Shown piece after piece: positions 26,308-34,825 of a DNA stretch of 64,000 bases (position 1 is its first letter; every line of letters begins with the position of its first letter). The translations under genes and the position numbers were made by a program. Location of the stretch: assembly GCF_001570565.1 (NCBI RefSeq), contig NZ_BBXE01000028.1:1-64000 (forward strand), read 5' to 3'. This DNA comes from Herbidospora yilanensis (GTDB lineage: Bacteria; Actinomycetota; Actinomycetes; Streptosporangiales; Streptosporangiaceae). The notes under the pieces are model-generated. The model was not told the origin of the DNA. It did not search any database and saw nothing but the letters and a program-made list of their open reading frames with translations.

Positions 26308-27735
26308 TCAGCATTTAGGAGGTTCCAGGCGGGCTTTGGGACGGACGTCCTTCCGTTCCGCCGCGCCGCCGAGGAGGGCCCGGGTCAGCGACTCGCCGTC
26401 TCCGGCCATCCGGGTGAGGACCGCGGTGAAGTGGTCGTCGGTGAGGGCGTGCTCGTCTCGTCGCAGGGCCGTGAGGACGACCCTTCTGAGCAGTTCCTTG
26501 ATGAAGGAGGCGGTGACCCCCTCGGTGGCCTTCACGACGGCGGCCACGTCGGCCTCGATGGGACGGTTGCGGGCGTAGAGGCGGATCAGGCGGTCGCGGG
26601 CGGTCGCGTCCGGGGGCGGGACCTCGACGGCCAGGTCGATGCGGCCGGGCCGCTGGACCAGCGCCGCCTCCAGGGTCTCCACGCGGTTGGTGGTGAGGAG
26701 GAAGGTCACGTCGGCGTCTCCGGTGACGCCGTCCATGGCGTCGAGGAGGGCGAAGAGCAGAGGGCTGGTCTCGAACTGGGAGCGGTCTTCGGCGATGAGG
26801 TCGACGTCCTCGATGACCACGATCGACGGCTGGAGCCGCCGGGCCAGCGCCACCGCGAAGTCGATCTTCGACATGCCCTCGGCGGTCATCAGGATCGCGG
26901 TGCTCTCGGGCCGCCGGCCGATCAGGTAACGGACGGTGTGGGTCTTGCCGGTGCCGGGCGGGCCGTAGAGCAGCAGGCCCCGGCGCAGGTGCTGACCGGC
27001 CTCGCGTAACCGGTCGGCCTCCCGGCCGATGCCGACGACGTGGTCTTCGAGCGCCTCCAGGCGGCCGTCGGGCAGCACCACCTCCTCGGGGGTGAGCGCG
27101 GCCCGGGGGATGAAGGTGAGCAGTTCGTTCTCGCGGTGCTCGGAGAAGCCGAAGCTCACGACCTGGCCGCGCAGCGGGTCGAGGGTGTCCTTCAGGCGGT
27201 CGACCTCCTCGCGCACGGCGGTCGCCGCCGCCCTGTCGGTGGCGAGCACGGTGAGGAGGGCGTACTTGTTGTAGTCCTCGCGGTTGCTGACCGCCAGGAT
27301 CACCGGCGTGCCGTCGGGGGCGTGGGTGCACACCATGCCGAGCAGGATCACGTCCATGGTGTCGTCGGGCCCGATGGAGGCGACCGCGTAGTCGGGGCGG
27401 CCGAGGAGCACGCCGCCCGACTTCATGGCGCTGGTGATCATGTTGATGAGGCTCTCCCAGCGCCGGTCGGAGCCGACGATGCCGAACCACTCGGCTCCGG
27501 GGCTGTGCTCGCTGAGGTAGCGGTCGGCGGCGAGTTGGAGGGCGGCGTGCTCGAAGAGGCGGTACCTCTCCTCGACCACGACCACCTCCCCGATGGGGCG
27601 GCCCAGGTGGCCGGTGACCCTGGCGGCGAGGGGCGAGGCGGCGTTCTCCTCGGTCACCCGTTGCGCGACCGCGTCATAGACCCGGCGGAGGCCTTCGGCC
27701 AGGGCGCGGGCGTCGTGCGAGTCGATTGACGTCAC
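26308..27735 (-). CDS. AAA+ ATPase of unknown role
   Basis: A 475-residue protein whose N-terminal ~225 residues are of no recognised domain. It then has a single classical AAA module: Walker A LLLYGPPGTGKTHTVR (about 252-267), Walker B IVVIEDVDLIAED (about 301-313), a second-region sequence with LLTTNRVETLEAALVQRPGRID carrying sensor 1 and arginine-finger positions, and a helical lid with SFIKELLRRVVLTA. This is the CDC48/FtsH-like clade. GTG at 27735 is preferred, since upstream starts would overlap the MFS gene. It is followed directly by the M24 peptidase gene (one base between stop and start), hinting at a linked function in protein handling, but that is inference. Confidence 0.85.
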   Translation of the reverse strand: MTSIDSHDARALAEGLRRVYDAVAQRVTEENAASPLAARVTGHLGRPIGEVVVVEERYRLFEHAALQLAADRYLSEHSPGAEWFGIVGSDRRWESLINMITSAMKSGGVLLGRPDYAVASIGPDDTMDVILLGMVCTHAPDGTPVILAVSNREDYNKYALLTVLATDRAAATAVREEVDRLKDTLDPLRGQVVSFGFSEHRENELLTFIPRAALTPEEVVLPDGRLEALEDHVVGIGREADRLREAGQHLRRGLLLYGPPGTGKTHTVRYLIGRRPESTAILMTAEGMSKIDFAVALARRLQPSIVVIEDVDLIAEDRSQFETSPLLFALLDAMDGVTGDADVTFLLTTNRVETLEAALVQRPGRIDLAVEVPPPDATARDRLIRLYARNRPIEADVAAVVKATEGVTASFIKELLRRVVLTALRRDEHALTDDHFTAVLTRMAGDGESLTRALLGGAAERKDVRPKARLEPPKC

Positions 27736-27760
27736 CCGGCCATGTTGCCAAACGGAGGCC

Positions 27761-29341
27761 TCAGGCGGGCTGCCCACTGCGGGAGCGCTCGTGCCTGCCG
27801 TGCCGGCCGTGCCTGCCGGGCTCGCCCGGTGAGGGGGCGCCGCCGCCGCGCAGCGGCACCTCCTTGAGGAACAGGACCGCGATCACGCCGAGCACGGCGG
27901 CGGGCACGCCGACCAGGAACACCGTCTGCATGGCTTCGGTGTACGACTCCAGCACCGCCCTCACCACCTGCGGCGGCAGGCCGTGGATGGCCTCGGGGGT
28001 ACCGAGCTGGGGCGCGGCGGCGACGCCGCCGAGACGGGCGGCCAGTTCGTCCTTGACCCGGTTGGTGAGGATCGCCCCGAACGCGGCGACGCCGACCGCG
28101 CCGCCCAGGCTGCGGAAGAACGTGACGCCGGACGTGCTGACCGCCATGTCCTCGCGGGAGGCGGCGTTCTGCGCGGCCAGCACGAGCATCTGCATCGTCA
28201 TGCCGAGCCCCGCGCCCATGATCGTGATGTACGCCCCGATCTCCACCGGCGTGGAGTCGACGTGCAGGCGCGACAGCAGGAACAGGCCGATCGCGACCAG
28301 CACCAGCCCGACGGCCGGGAACGCCTTCCACCGCCCGGTCGACGAGGCGACCTTGCCGGAGACGATCGAGCTGAGGAACAGCCCGATCACCATCGGGAGG
28401 GTCATCAGGCCCGACTCGGTCGGCGACATGCCCTTGACGATCTGGAGGTACTGCGGCAGGTAGATCATCGCGCCGAACAGGGCGACGCCGACCAGAAGCG
28501 AGGCGATGCTCGCCAGCACGAACGTGCGGTCGCGGAACAGCCGGGGCGGCAGGATCGGCGAGGCCGCCGCCCGCTCGGCCACGACGGCCGCCGCGACCAG
28601 CACCACGGTGATCGCGCCCAGGGCGTAGGTCCACGCCGAGTTCCACTCGAACTCGTGGCCGCCGAACGACAACAGCAGCATGAGGGCGGTCGCGCCGCCG
28701 GTCAGCGTGGTGGCGCCCCACCAGTCGATGCGGGCGTCGCGGCTCTCGTGATCGAACCGGAGCACCCGCTGGACCACCGCGAAGGCCACCACCGCGAGCG
28801 GCACGCAGACGTAGAAGCACCAGCGCCAGCCCAGCCAGTCGGTGTCGACGATGAACCCGCCGAGCAGCGGCCCGGCGACGGTCGAGAGGCCGAAGACCGC
28901 GCCGACGTACCCGGAGTAACGCCCCCGCTCCCGGGGCGGCACGATGTCGCCCAGGATGACCTGGGTGAGCGCCGACAGGCCGCCCGTGCCGAGACCCTGG
29001 ACGGCGCGGGCGGCGATGAGCATGCCGATGTTCTGCGACAGCCCCGCCACCACCGAGGCGGCCACGAACAGGCCGAGGGCGATCTGGAAGAGGCGCTTGC
29101 GGCCGAAGATGTCGGACAACTTGCCCCAGAGCGGGGTGGACACGGTCATCGTGAGGAGGGTCGCGCTGGCCACCCAGGAGAGCTGCTCCTGGCCGCCCAG
29201 GTCGCCGACGATCGTGGGGAGGGCGGTGCCGACGACCGACGTCGAGAGCATCGAGGTCATGAGGGCGAGCAGGAGGCCGGAGAGGATCTCCAGGACCTGG
29301 CGATGGCTGTAGGTGCGTTGCGGTGCGTCCAAGAGAGTCAA
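27761..29341 (-). CDS. DHA2-family (14-TM) MFS drug efflux transporter
   Basis: A proton-driven exporter of the EmrB/QacA subfamily, about 526 residues with 14 hydrophobic segments. Signatures are the motif-A loop GKLSDIFGRKRLF (about 83-95), motif C GPLLGGFIVDTDWLGWRW (about 149-166) and RAVQGLGTGG. The His/Arg/Gly-rich C-terminal tail (GRHGRHGRHERSR) is unusual. The start is uncertain: TTG at 29341 has a GGGGGGA ribosome site about nine bases upstream and gives MTLLDAPQRTYSHR; GTG 29374 and TTG 29407 extend it. It is divergent from a TetR gene across an operator-like palindrome, so export of an amphipathic toxin or drug under TetR control is likely. Confidence 0.92.
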   Translation of the reverse strand: MTLLDAPQRTYSHRQVLEILSGLLLALMTSMLSTSVVGTALPTIVGDLGGQEQLSWVASATLLTMTVSTPLWGKLSDIFGRKRLFQIALGLFVAASVVAGLSQNIGMLIAARAVQGLGTGGLSALTQVILGDIVPPRERGRYSGYVGAVFGLSTVAGPLLGGFIVDTDWLGWRWCFYVCVPLAVVAFAVVQRVLRFDHESRDARIDWWGATTLTGGATALMLLLSFGGHEFEWNSAWTYALGAITVVLVAAAVVAERAAASPILPPRLFRDRTFVLASIASLLVGVALFGAMIYLPQYLQIVKGMSPTESGLMTLPMVIGLFLSSIVSGKVASSTGRWKAFPAVGLVLVAIGLFLLSRLHVDSTPVEIGAYITIMGAGLGMTMQMLVLAAQNAASREDMAVSTSGVTFFRSLGGAVGVAAFGAILTNRVKDELAARLGGVAAAPQLGTPEAIHGLPPQVVRAVLESYTEAMQTVFLVGVPAAVLGVIAVLFLKEVPLRGGGAPSPGEPGRHGRHGRHERSRSGQPA

Positions 29342-29378
29342 AGCCGGCGTCCCCCCGTGTAAAGAATGCTCCACAACA

Positions 29379-29417
29379 GAGTTAGTAGACGCTTGTTTAC
29401 TTGTCAAACGCAGCTAA
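29379..29417. promoter_or_regulatory. TetR operator palindrome and MFS promoter
   Basis: TTAGTAGACGCTTG (29382-29395) and CAAACGCAGCTAA (29405-29417) form an imperfect inverted repeat with a 9-base centre between the divergent genes. On the minus strand a perfect -35 TTGACA (29407-29402) and TAACTC (29384-29379) with a 17-base spacer lie within it, so a dimeric regulator bound here would block the efflux promoter and probably the tetR promoter. Confidence 0.6.
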
Positions 29418-29418
29418 T

Positions 29419-29976
29419 ATGCGTCAGGTGACGAGAGATCGGGAGGCGACCAGCCGGAGGATCCTGGAAGCGGCCGGCGACCTGTTCGCGGCACACGGCT
29501 ACGACCAGGTGACGATGCGGATGATCGCCGCCGAGGCCGGGGCCAACGTGGCCCTGGTGAACCGCTACTTCGGCACGAAGGCGGCCCTCTTCGCCGAGGC
29601 CCTGGCGACCGGCTCGACGATCGAGTCGGTGATCGCCGGCGACCCCGCCGGACTGGCCGGCAGACTCGCCCACCGCCTGGCGGTCCGCCTGCAGAGCGGC
29701 GCGACCGAGCCGGTCACCCGCATGGTCGACCGCGCGGGCACCAGCCCCGAGATCCAGGCCATCCTCCGCGCCCACGTCGAGGCGACCGTGGTCAAGCGCA
29801 TCGCCGCCCAGCTCGACGGCCCCCACCCGGAACAGCGGGCCCTGCTGGCCGCCACGATGATCCTGGGCACCGGTTCGGTACGCCGCCTCTTCGGGCCGGG
29901 CGTGATCGAGGCGGTCGACGCGGAAGAGGTCGAGGCCCGGCTGCGCTCGATGTTCGAGATCTGCCTGCGCCCCTGA
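29419..29976 (+). CDS. TetR-family transcriptional regulator
   Basis: The 185-residue protein has the N-terminal TetR DNA-binding domain: RRILEAAGDLFAAHGYDQVTMRMIAAEAGAN-like helices with the recognition helix NVALVNRYFGTKAALF (about residues 38-53). The C-terminal ligand domain is helical and not assignable to a ligand; VDRAGTSPEIQAILRAHVEA resembles the TetR_C group seen with drug pumps. The start is taken at ATG 29419; six upstream codons are possible but would run into the operator. It is divergent from the DHA2 efflux gene, its most likely target. Confidence 0.9.
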   Translation: MRQVTRDREATSRRILEAAGDLFAAHGYDQVTMRMIAAEAGANVALVNRYFGTKAALFAEALATGSTIESVIAGDPAGLAGRLAHRLAVRLQSGATEPVTRMVDRAGTSPEIQAILRAHVEATVVKRIAAQLDGPHPEQRALLAATMILGTGSVRRLFGPGVIEAVDAEEVEARLRSMFEICLRP

Positions 29977-30058
29977 GCACCTCGCCCCACCCGCCCGAGT
30001 CCCGCCAGGCCGGAGCGCGGGCCGCTTGCCCGCTCGGGCCGCGTCCGTCGCCGGCGTT

Positions 30059-31093
30059 TCAGCCCGCGAGTTCCTTCACCTTCTCGATCAGTCGCACGCG
30101 TTCCTCGTGGGTCGAGGCGATCGGGGTCACGTTGACGGTCGTGACGCCGCTCTCGCGCATCGCGGCCAGCCGGTCTCTGACGAAGCCCTCGCTGCCGATC
30201 AGCGACATCTTCTCCAGCAGCTCGTGGGGCACCCGGGCGGCGGCCTCGTCCTTCCTGCCCGCGAGGTAGAGGTCCTGGATCTCGGCGGCCTCCTTCTCGT
30301 AGCCGTAGCGGACGGCGAGGTCGTTGTAGAAGTTCTTGCCCTTGGCGCCCATGCCGCCGATGTAGAGCGCGGCCATCGGGCGGCCGAACTCCAGGAAGCC
30401 CGCCACGTCGTCGCCGATGGCCAGGTGGGCGGTGGCGATGACGTCCAGGCCGCCGAGTTCGGGAGCACGTCTGGCCGCGCCGGCCGCCAGGGACGGGCCC
30501 CACACGTCGGCGGCCTTCTCTGGCATGTAGAAGATGGGCAGCCAGCCCTCGGCCAGTTCGGCGGCCAGTTCGACGTTCTTGGGGCCGATGGCGGCGACCA
30601 CGATCGGGATGCGCTCGCGGACCGGGGCGTTGATCAGCTTCAGGGGCTTGCCGAGGCCGGTGCCGCCCTGGAGGGGCATCGTGTAGTGCTTGCCCTGGTA
30701 TTCGAGGCGTTCGCGCTTCCACACCTTGCGGGCGATCTCGATGACCTCGCGGGTGCGGCCCAGCGGGGCCGAGTAGGGCACGCCGTGGAAGCCCTCGATC
30801 ACCTGGGGGCCGGAGGCGCCGAGGCCCAGGGTGAAGCGGCCGTCGGAGACGTAGTCGAGACCGGCCGCCGTCATGGCCAGCAGGGCGGGGGTGCGGGAGT
30901 AGACCGGGAGGATGCCGGAGGCGATCTCCAGGCGCTCGGTCCGGGCGGCGATGTACCCCATCTGGCTGACCGCGTCGAAGCTGTAGGCCTCGGCGACGAA
31001 CACGATGTCGAGGCCGGCCTTCTCGTAGTCGGCCAGTTCGGCGACGGTCTCCTTGAAACCGCCGGAATAGCTCAGGGCCATCCCGATCCGCAT
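30059..31093 (-). CDS. LLM-class F420-dependent oxidoreductase
   Basis: A luciferase-like TIM-barrel oxidoreductase of 344 residues. It starts MRIGMALSYSGGFKETVAELADYE and contains VFVAEAYSFDAVSQMGYIAA, IASGILPVYSRTPALLAMTAAGLD (about residues 78-101), GRFTLGLGASGPQVIEGFHG (about 105-124) and GRTREVIEIARKVW, the pattern of the F420-using subgroup rather than the FMN alkanesulfonate group. The substrate is unknown. GGAGG lies five bases before the ATG. It is convergent with the TetR gene (82-bp gap with GC-rich inverted repeats) and stands alone. Confidence 0.9.
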   Translation of the reverse strand: MRIGMALSYSGGFKETVAELADYEKAGLDIVFVAEAYSFDAVSQMGYIAARTERLEIASGILPVYSRTPALLAMTAAGLDYVSDGRFTLGLGASGPQVIEGFHGVPYSAPLGRTREVIEIARKVWKRERLEYQGKHYTMPLQGGTGLGKPLKLINAPVRERIPIVVAAIGPKNVELAAELAEGWLPIFYMPEKAADVWGPSLAAGAARRAPELGGLDVIATAHLAIGDDVAGFLEFGRPMAALYIGGMGAKGKNFYNDLAVRYGYEKEAAEIQDLYLAGRKDEAAARVPHELLEKMSLIGSEGFVRDRLAAMRESGVTTVNVTPIASTHEERVRLIEKVKELAG

Positions 31094-31205
31094 AGATCCT
31101 CCTGGACCGAATGTTGTTCCGGTAGTACGGCATTCCGAGGGTACATGTCGGCTCACCTCCTCCGTATACGGGGAGCCGTACACTTTCCCGGCAGGGGGAG
31201 GGATC

Positions 31206-32093
31206 TTGCTGGCTCGTGTGGTGTCGGTGGTCGCGGTGGCGCTCGCCGCGATCCTGGCCGGGCATCGGCTGCTGCCCGAACTGGGCGGGGTGACGCCGGT
31301 ACTCGAAAGCGTGTTGCCTTGGCTCGGGGTGGCGATCGTCCCGCTGGTCGCGCTGGCGGCGGTGGCCCGCTCGCGGGGGGCGGTCGTGGCGTCGCTGACC
31401 CCGGCCGTCGTGTGGGGCGTGATGTTCGGGCCGGGCGTCTTGCGGCAGCCGCCCGGCGGCGACAGCGACTTCACGGTGGCGACGCTCAACGTCGGGGTGG
31501 CCAACGACCTGTCCGGCGAGGCGGTGCGGGCCGCGGCCGAGGGCCGTGACGTGGTGGCGGCGCAGGAGCTGACCCCGGGCGGCCCGGCCGCCAAGGAGCT
31601 CAGCCGCATCTTCCCCCACCGTTTCCAGGTCGGGACCGTCGGGTTGTGGAGCAAGTACCGGCTCGACGACGCCAAACGCGTCGACGTGGGGCTCGGCTGG
31701 GCCAGGGCGCTGCGCGCCGTCGTCAAGGCAGAGAAGGGCGACGTGACCGTGTACGTCATGCACCTGGCCTCCGCCCGCCCCGGCGAGACCTCCTTCCGTG
31801 ACAAGACCTTGCAGGAGGCCGGCGAGGTCATCGCCAAGGACAAGAGCCGCCGGCTCGTCCTGCTGGGCGACCTGAACACCGCCACGACCGACCGGGCCCG
31901 GGGCAACCTGGTGCCGCCGCTGCGCGACGCCCAGGAGGAGGCGGGCCGGGGCTTCGGCTTCACCTGGCCGTCGGGCTTCCCGATCACCCGCCCCGACCAC
32001 ATCCTCTACCGGGGCATGGAGGCCACCCTGGCCGAGGTCCGCCAGGCCGCCGGCAGCGACCACCGCGCGGCCGTCGCCGACCTGAGGTTCTAG
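31206..32093 (+). CDS. Membrane-anchored endonuclease/exonuclease/phosphatase-fold protein
   Basis: The 295-residue protein has two or three N-terminal membrane helices (VVSVVAVALAAILAG, WLGVAIVPLVALAAVA, SLTPAVVWGVMFGPG) followed by an extracytoplasmic EEP-fold domain. The catalytic series is complete: VATLNVG (about residue 92), AAQELTPGG (Glu), MHLASARPG (His), LLGDLNTA (Asp and Asn, about 222-229), RPDHILYRG and GSDHRAAVADL at the end (Asp-His). Such actinobacterial proteins may act as phosphatases or nucleases outside the cell; the substrate is unknown. Starts at TTG with GGGGGAGGG upstream. Its TAG stop shares the palindrome CTAG with the convergent MobA-like gene. Confidence 0.87.
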   Translation: MLARVVSVVAVALAAILAGHRLLPELGGVTPVLESVLPWLGVAIVPLVALAAVARSRGAVVASLTPAVVWGVMFGPGVLRQPPGGDSDFTVATLNVGVANDLSGEAVRAAAEGRDVVAAQELTPGGPAAKELSRIFPHRFQVGTVGLWSKYRLDDAKRVDVGLGWARALRAVVKAEKGDVTVYVMHLASARPGETSFRDKTLQEAGEVIAKDKSRRLVLLGDLNTATTDRARGNLVPPLRDAQEEAGRGFGFTWPSGFPITRPDHILYRGMEATLAEVRQAAGSDHRAAVADLRF

Positions 32094-32644
32094 CCCGCCG
32101 GCAGGTCGCCCGGCTCGTCGATGTCGGCCGGGTCTCCCGCGTCGTCGCAGGGCACCTCGGTGACCAGCTCGGCGTGCCGCTTCAGGTAGGGGCGCGCGCC
32201 CACGTCGCCCTCCAGTGAAGCGGCCACCCCGGCGATGTGGTCGCGGCCGATCAGCACGGGGTTGCGCCGCGCTCCCCCGTAGGTGGCGACGGCGAGTCCG
32301 GCCCCGGCCTGGAAGGCGGCGACGAGCCGTTCGACCGCCTCGGGACGGATGAGCGGCTGGTCGACCAGCGCGACCACCACGCCCGCCGCCTCGGGCGGGA
32401 CCGCCGCCAGGCCGACGCGCAGCGAGGAGCCCATCCCGGTCGCCCAGTCGGGGTTGAGGACGGTCACCGCACCCCGTACCGGAGTGCAGGCGGCCCCCAG
32501 CACGACGACGACCGGATGGCACCCGCCCTCTTCGAGCAGCCGCACCCCCCGGTCGACCAGGCGTTCGCCCTCGTATTCGACCAGGGCCTTGGGGCGGCCG
32601 AACCGGCGGCCCGCGCCGGCGGCCAGCAGGACTCCGGCGATCAC
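32090..32644 (-). CDS. MobA-like NTP transferase (molybdopterin nucleotidyltransferase type)
   Basis: A 184-residue nucleotidyltransferase with the signature VLLAAGAGRRFGRPKAL (about residues 5-21), CHPVVVVLGAA, MGSSLRVGLA (about 70-79) and VVVALVDQPLIRPEAV (about 87-102). It resembles MocA/MobA-like proteins that make the dinucleotide form of molybdopterin for xanthine-dehydrogenase-type enzymes. The GTG start makes a 4-base overlap with the xdhC stop, placing it last in a four-gene maturation operon. Whether it uses CTP or GTP cannot be told from the sequence. Confidence 0.85.
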   Translation of the reverse strand: MIAGVLLAAGAGRRFGRPKALVEYEGERLVDRGVRLLEEGGCHPVVVVLGAACTPVRGAVTVLNPDWATGMGSSLRVGLAAVPPEAAGVVVALVDQPLIRPEAVERLVAAFQAGAGLAVATYGGARRNPVLIGRDHIAGVAASLEGDVGARPYLKRHAELVTEVPCDDAGDPADIDEPGDLPAG

Positions 32645-33744
32645 GCGAGTTCGCCGTGGATGCGGCCCTCGGTGGTGGTCAGCGGGCGGCCCGAGCCGCC
32701 CCAGCGCAGTTGGATGAGCTCGGCCGCGATCGACACGGCCGTCTCCTCGGGGGTGCGGGCGCCCAGGTCGAGGCCGATCGGCGAGCGCAACCGGGACAGT
32801 TCCACGTCGGTCAGCCCGATCTCGCGCAGGCGGGCCATGCGGTCGTCGTGGGTCCGGCGCGAGCCCATCGCGCCCACGTAGGCGGCGGGGGTGCGCAGGG
32901 CCACCTCCAGCAGCGGGACGTCGAACTTCGGGTCGTGGGTCAGCACGCAGATGACGGTGCGTTCGTCGACCGCCGCGTGGGACAGGTAGTCGTGCGGCCA
33001 CTTCACCACGACCTCATCGGCGTCGGGGAAGCGCTTGGAGGTCGCGAACACCGGGCGGGCGTCGCAGACGACCACGTGGTAGCCGAGGAACTTGCCGACC
33101 CGGGCGACCGCCGCCGCGAAGTCGATCGCGCCGAACACCAGCATCTTCGGCGGCGGCGCGAACGACTGGACGAACACCTGGAGGTCGTCGAGGCGGCGTT
33201 CGCCGTCGCGGCCGTAGCGGCGGACGCCGGTCGTGCCCTGGGCCAGCATGCCCCGGGCGTCGTCGTCGACGGCGGCGTCGAGCCGGGGCGAGCCCAGCGT
33301 GCCGGAGACGTGGTCGTCCCACACGACGCGGCGGGCGCCCACCCTGCCGGGGCCGGACAGTATGGTCGCCACCGCCACCGGGACCCGCTTCTCGATCGAC
33401 GCCGCGATCTCCCCCAGCTCGGGGTAGGCGTCCCGGGAGACCGGCTCGACGAAGACATCGATGATCCCCCCGCAGGTCAGGCCCACGGCGAAGGCGTCGT
33501 CGTCGCTCACGCCGTAGCGCTGGAGCACGGGTCTCCCGGAGGCGACGACCTCCTGGGCCAGTTCGTAGACGGCGCCCTCGACGCAGCCGCCCGACACGCT
33601 GCCGACCGCCTCGCCGCCCAGGACGGCCATGGCCGCGCCGGGCTGGCGTGGCGCGCTGCGGAAGGTGCCGACGACCGTGGCCAGGCCGAACACGCCCTGG
33701 CCGGCCGTCCACCAGCGGTTGACCTGAGACAGGATGTCACGCAT
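32641..33744 (-). CDS. XdhC/CoxI-family molybdenum cofactor insertion protein
   Basis: XdhC-type proteins bind and sulfurate or deliver molybdenum cofactor to molybdenum hydroxylases. The 367-residue protein has the CoxI N-terminal domain with SVSGGCVEGAVYEL (about residues 49-62), LTCGGIIDVFVEP (about 89-101) and the Rossmann-type C-terminal domain with MLVFGAIDFAAAVARVGKFLGY-like start, CDARPVFA, and YVGAMGSRRTHDDRMARL (about 298-315). ATG at 33744 overlaps the VWA gene stop by 8 bases. The frame stays open upstream but that is within the VWA gene. Confidence 0.93.
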   Translation of the reverse strand: MRDILSQVNRWWTAGQGVFGLATVVGTFRSAPRQPGAAMAVLGGEAVGSVSGGCVEGAVYELAQEVVASGRPVLQRYGVSDDDAFAVGLTCGGIIDVFVEPVSRDAYPELGEIAASIEKRVPVAVATILSGPGRVGARRVVWDDHVSGTLGSPRLDAAVDDDARGMLAQGTTGVRRYGRDGERRLDDLQVFVQSFAPPPKMLVFGAIDFAAAVARVGKFLGYHVVVCDARPVFATSKRFPDADEVVVKWPHDYLSHAAVDERTVICVLTHDPKFDVPLLEVALRTPAAYVGAMGSRRTHDDRMARLREIGLTDVELSRLRSPIGLDLGARTPEETAVSIAAELIQLRWGGSGRPLTTTEGRIHGELA

Positions 33745-34825
33745 GACCGGCTCTCCTTCCCGCGAGGAGCCCGGCCAGCTCCTCGTAGGCGGCCAGGCTG
33801 TGCCCGGCCACCAAGTCGTCGATATGGGGCAGCGCCGCCCGCATCCCCCCGGTGAGCGGCCGGTACGCCGGGTCGCCCTTATGGGGGTTGACCCAGATGA
33901 CCCGGTGGGCCATCCGGCCCAGCCGCTCCATCTGGGCGCCGAGCAGGGACGGATCACCACGTTCCCATCCGTCGGAGGCGATCACCACGATCGCGCCCCG
34001 CGCGTCGGGCAGCCGCAGGAACGCCCGCAGCTCCTCTCCCAGGCGGGTGCCGCCGCTCCAGTCGGGGATGGCCGCCGAGACCTGGTCCATGGCGCGGGCG
34101 GCGTCCCTGACGCGCAGCTCGGCGGTGAGCCGGGTCAGCCGGGTCCCGGCGGAGAAGACCTCGGTGGCGCGGGGCGCCGACCGCACCACGGCGTGGGCGA
34201 GCCGCAGCAGGGTGTCGGCGTACGCCCTCATCGAGCCGCTCACGTCGATCAGCAGCACCACCCTGCGGGGTTTGCGCCGCCGGTCGCGGAACCGGAGCCT
34301 GGCCGGTTCGCCGCCGCGCCTCATCGCCTCCCTGACGATGCGGCGGGGATCGAGGGAGCCGCGTCTGGACGCGGTCAGGCGGCGGGAGACGCGCGTCTCA
34401 CGGGCGGTCCGCAGGAGGGCCAGCAGGCGGTGGACCTCGGCGCGCTCCTCGGGGGTGAGGGTCGCGACGTCGCGGGAGCGGAGCACTTCGAGGGTGCTGG
34501 CGGTGGCGGCGGTGGTCCGCTCGCCCGGGTCTTCGCACCCGCCGTCGGGTGAGGCGACGTATCGGGTGACCGTGGCGGCGGGCCCCACGGGCCCCGGGAA
34601 GGTGCGGCCGTCGAAATAGGCCGCGAAACAGCGGTCGTATCGGGGCAGGTCGTCGGGGCCGGCACACAAAGTCAGCCGGCCGGCCCAATAGACGTCTTTC
34701 CGGTCTCCGGCGTCGAGATTCTCCAGTGCGGTCAGAAAACCCCGGGTCCGCTCATGGTCGGCCGCCACTCCGGCGGCCCGGAGTGTGCGGACGAATCCCA
34801 CCATCGACGAAACGACGTCAGGCAT
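33737..34825 (-). CDS. CoxE-like VWA-domain protein
   Basis: A 362-residue cytoplasmic protein with a basic helical N-terminal half and a C-terminal von Willebrand A domain. The MIDAS metal site is complete: DVSGSMRAY (about residues 196-204), the threonine in WSGGTRLGEEL and the aspartate in ASDGWERGD. CoxE works with the CoxD AAA ATPase in maturing the copper-molybdenum site of CO dehydrogenase, and related pairs serve other molybdenum hydroxylases. It overlaps the AAA gene and xdhC by 8 bases each, so the four proteins are probably made together. Confidence 0.9.
   Translation of the reverse strand: MPDVVSSMVGFVRTLRAAGVAADHERTRGFLTALENLDAGDRKDVYWAGRLTLCAGPDDLPRYDRCFAAYFDGRTFPGPVGPAATVTRYVASPDGGCEDPGERTTAATASTLEVLRSRDVATLTPEERAEVHRLLALLRTARETRVSRRLTASRRGSLDPRRIVREAMRRGGEPARLRFRDRRRKPRRVVLLIDVSGSMRAYADTLLRLAHAVVRSAPRATEVFSAGTRLTRLTAELRVRDAARAMDQVSAAIPDWSGGTRLGEELRAFLRLPDARGAIVVIASDGWERGDPSLLGAQMERLGRMAHRVIWVNPHKGDPAYRPLTGGMRAALPHIDDLVAGHSLAAYEELAGLLAGRRAGHA

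Noticed and set aside
29977-30058. Bidirectional terminator between the TetR gene and the F420 oxidoreductase
   Set aside because: GC-rich inverted repeats are present, but stems are interrupted or loops are long, and any GC-rich stretch here would give as much; not strong enough to list.
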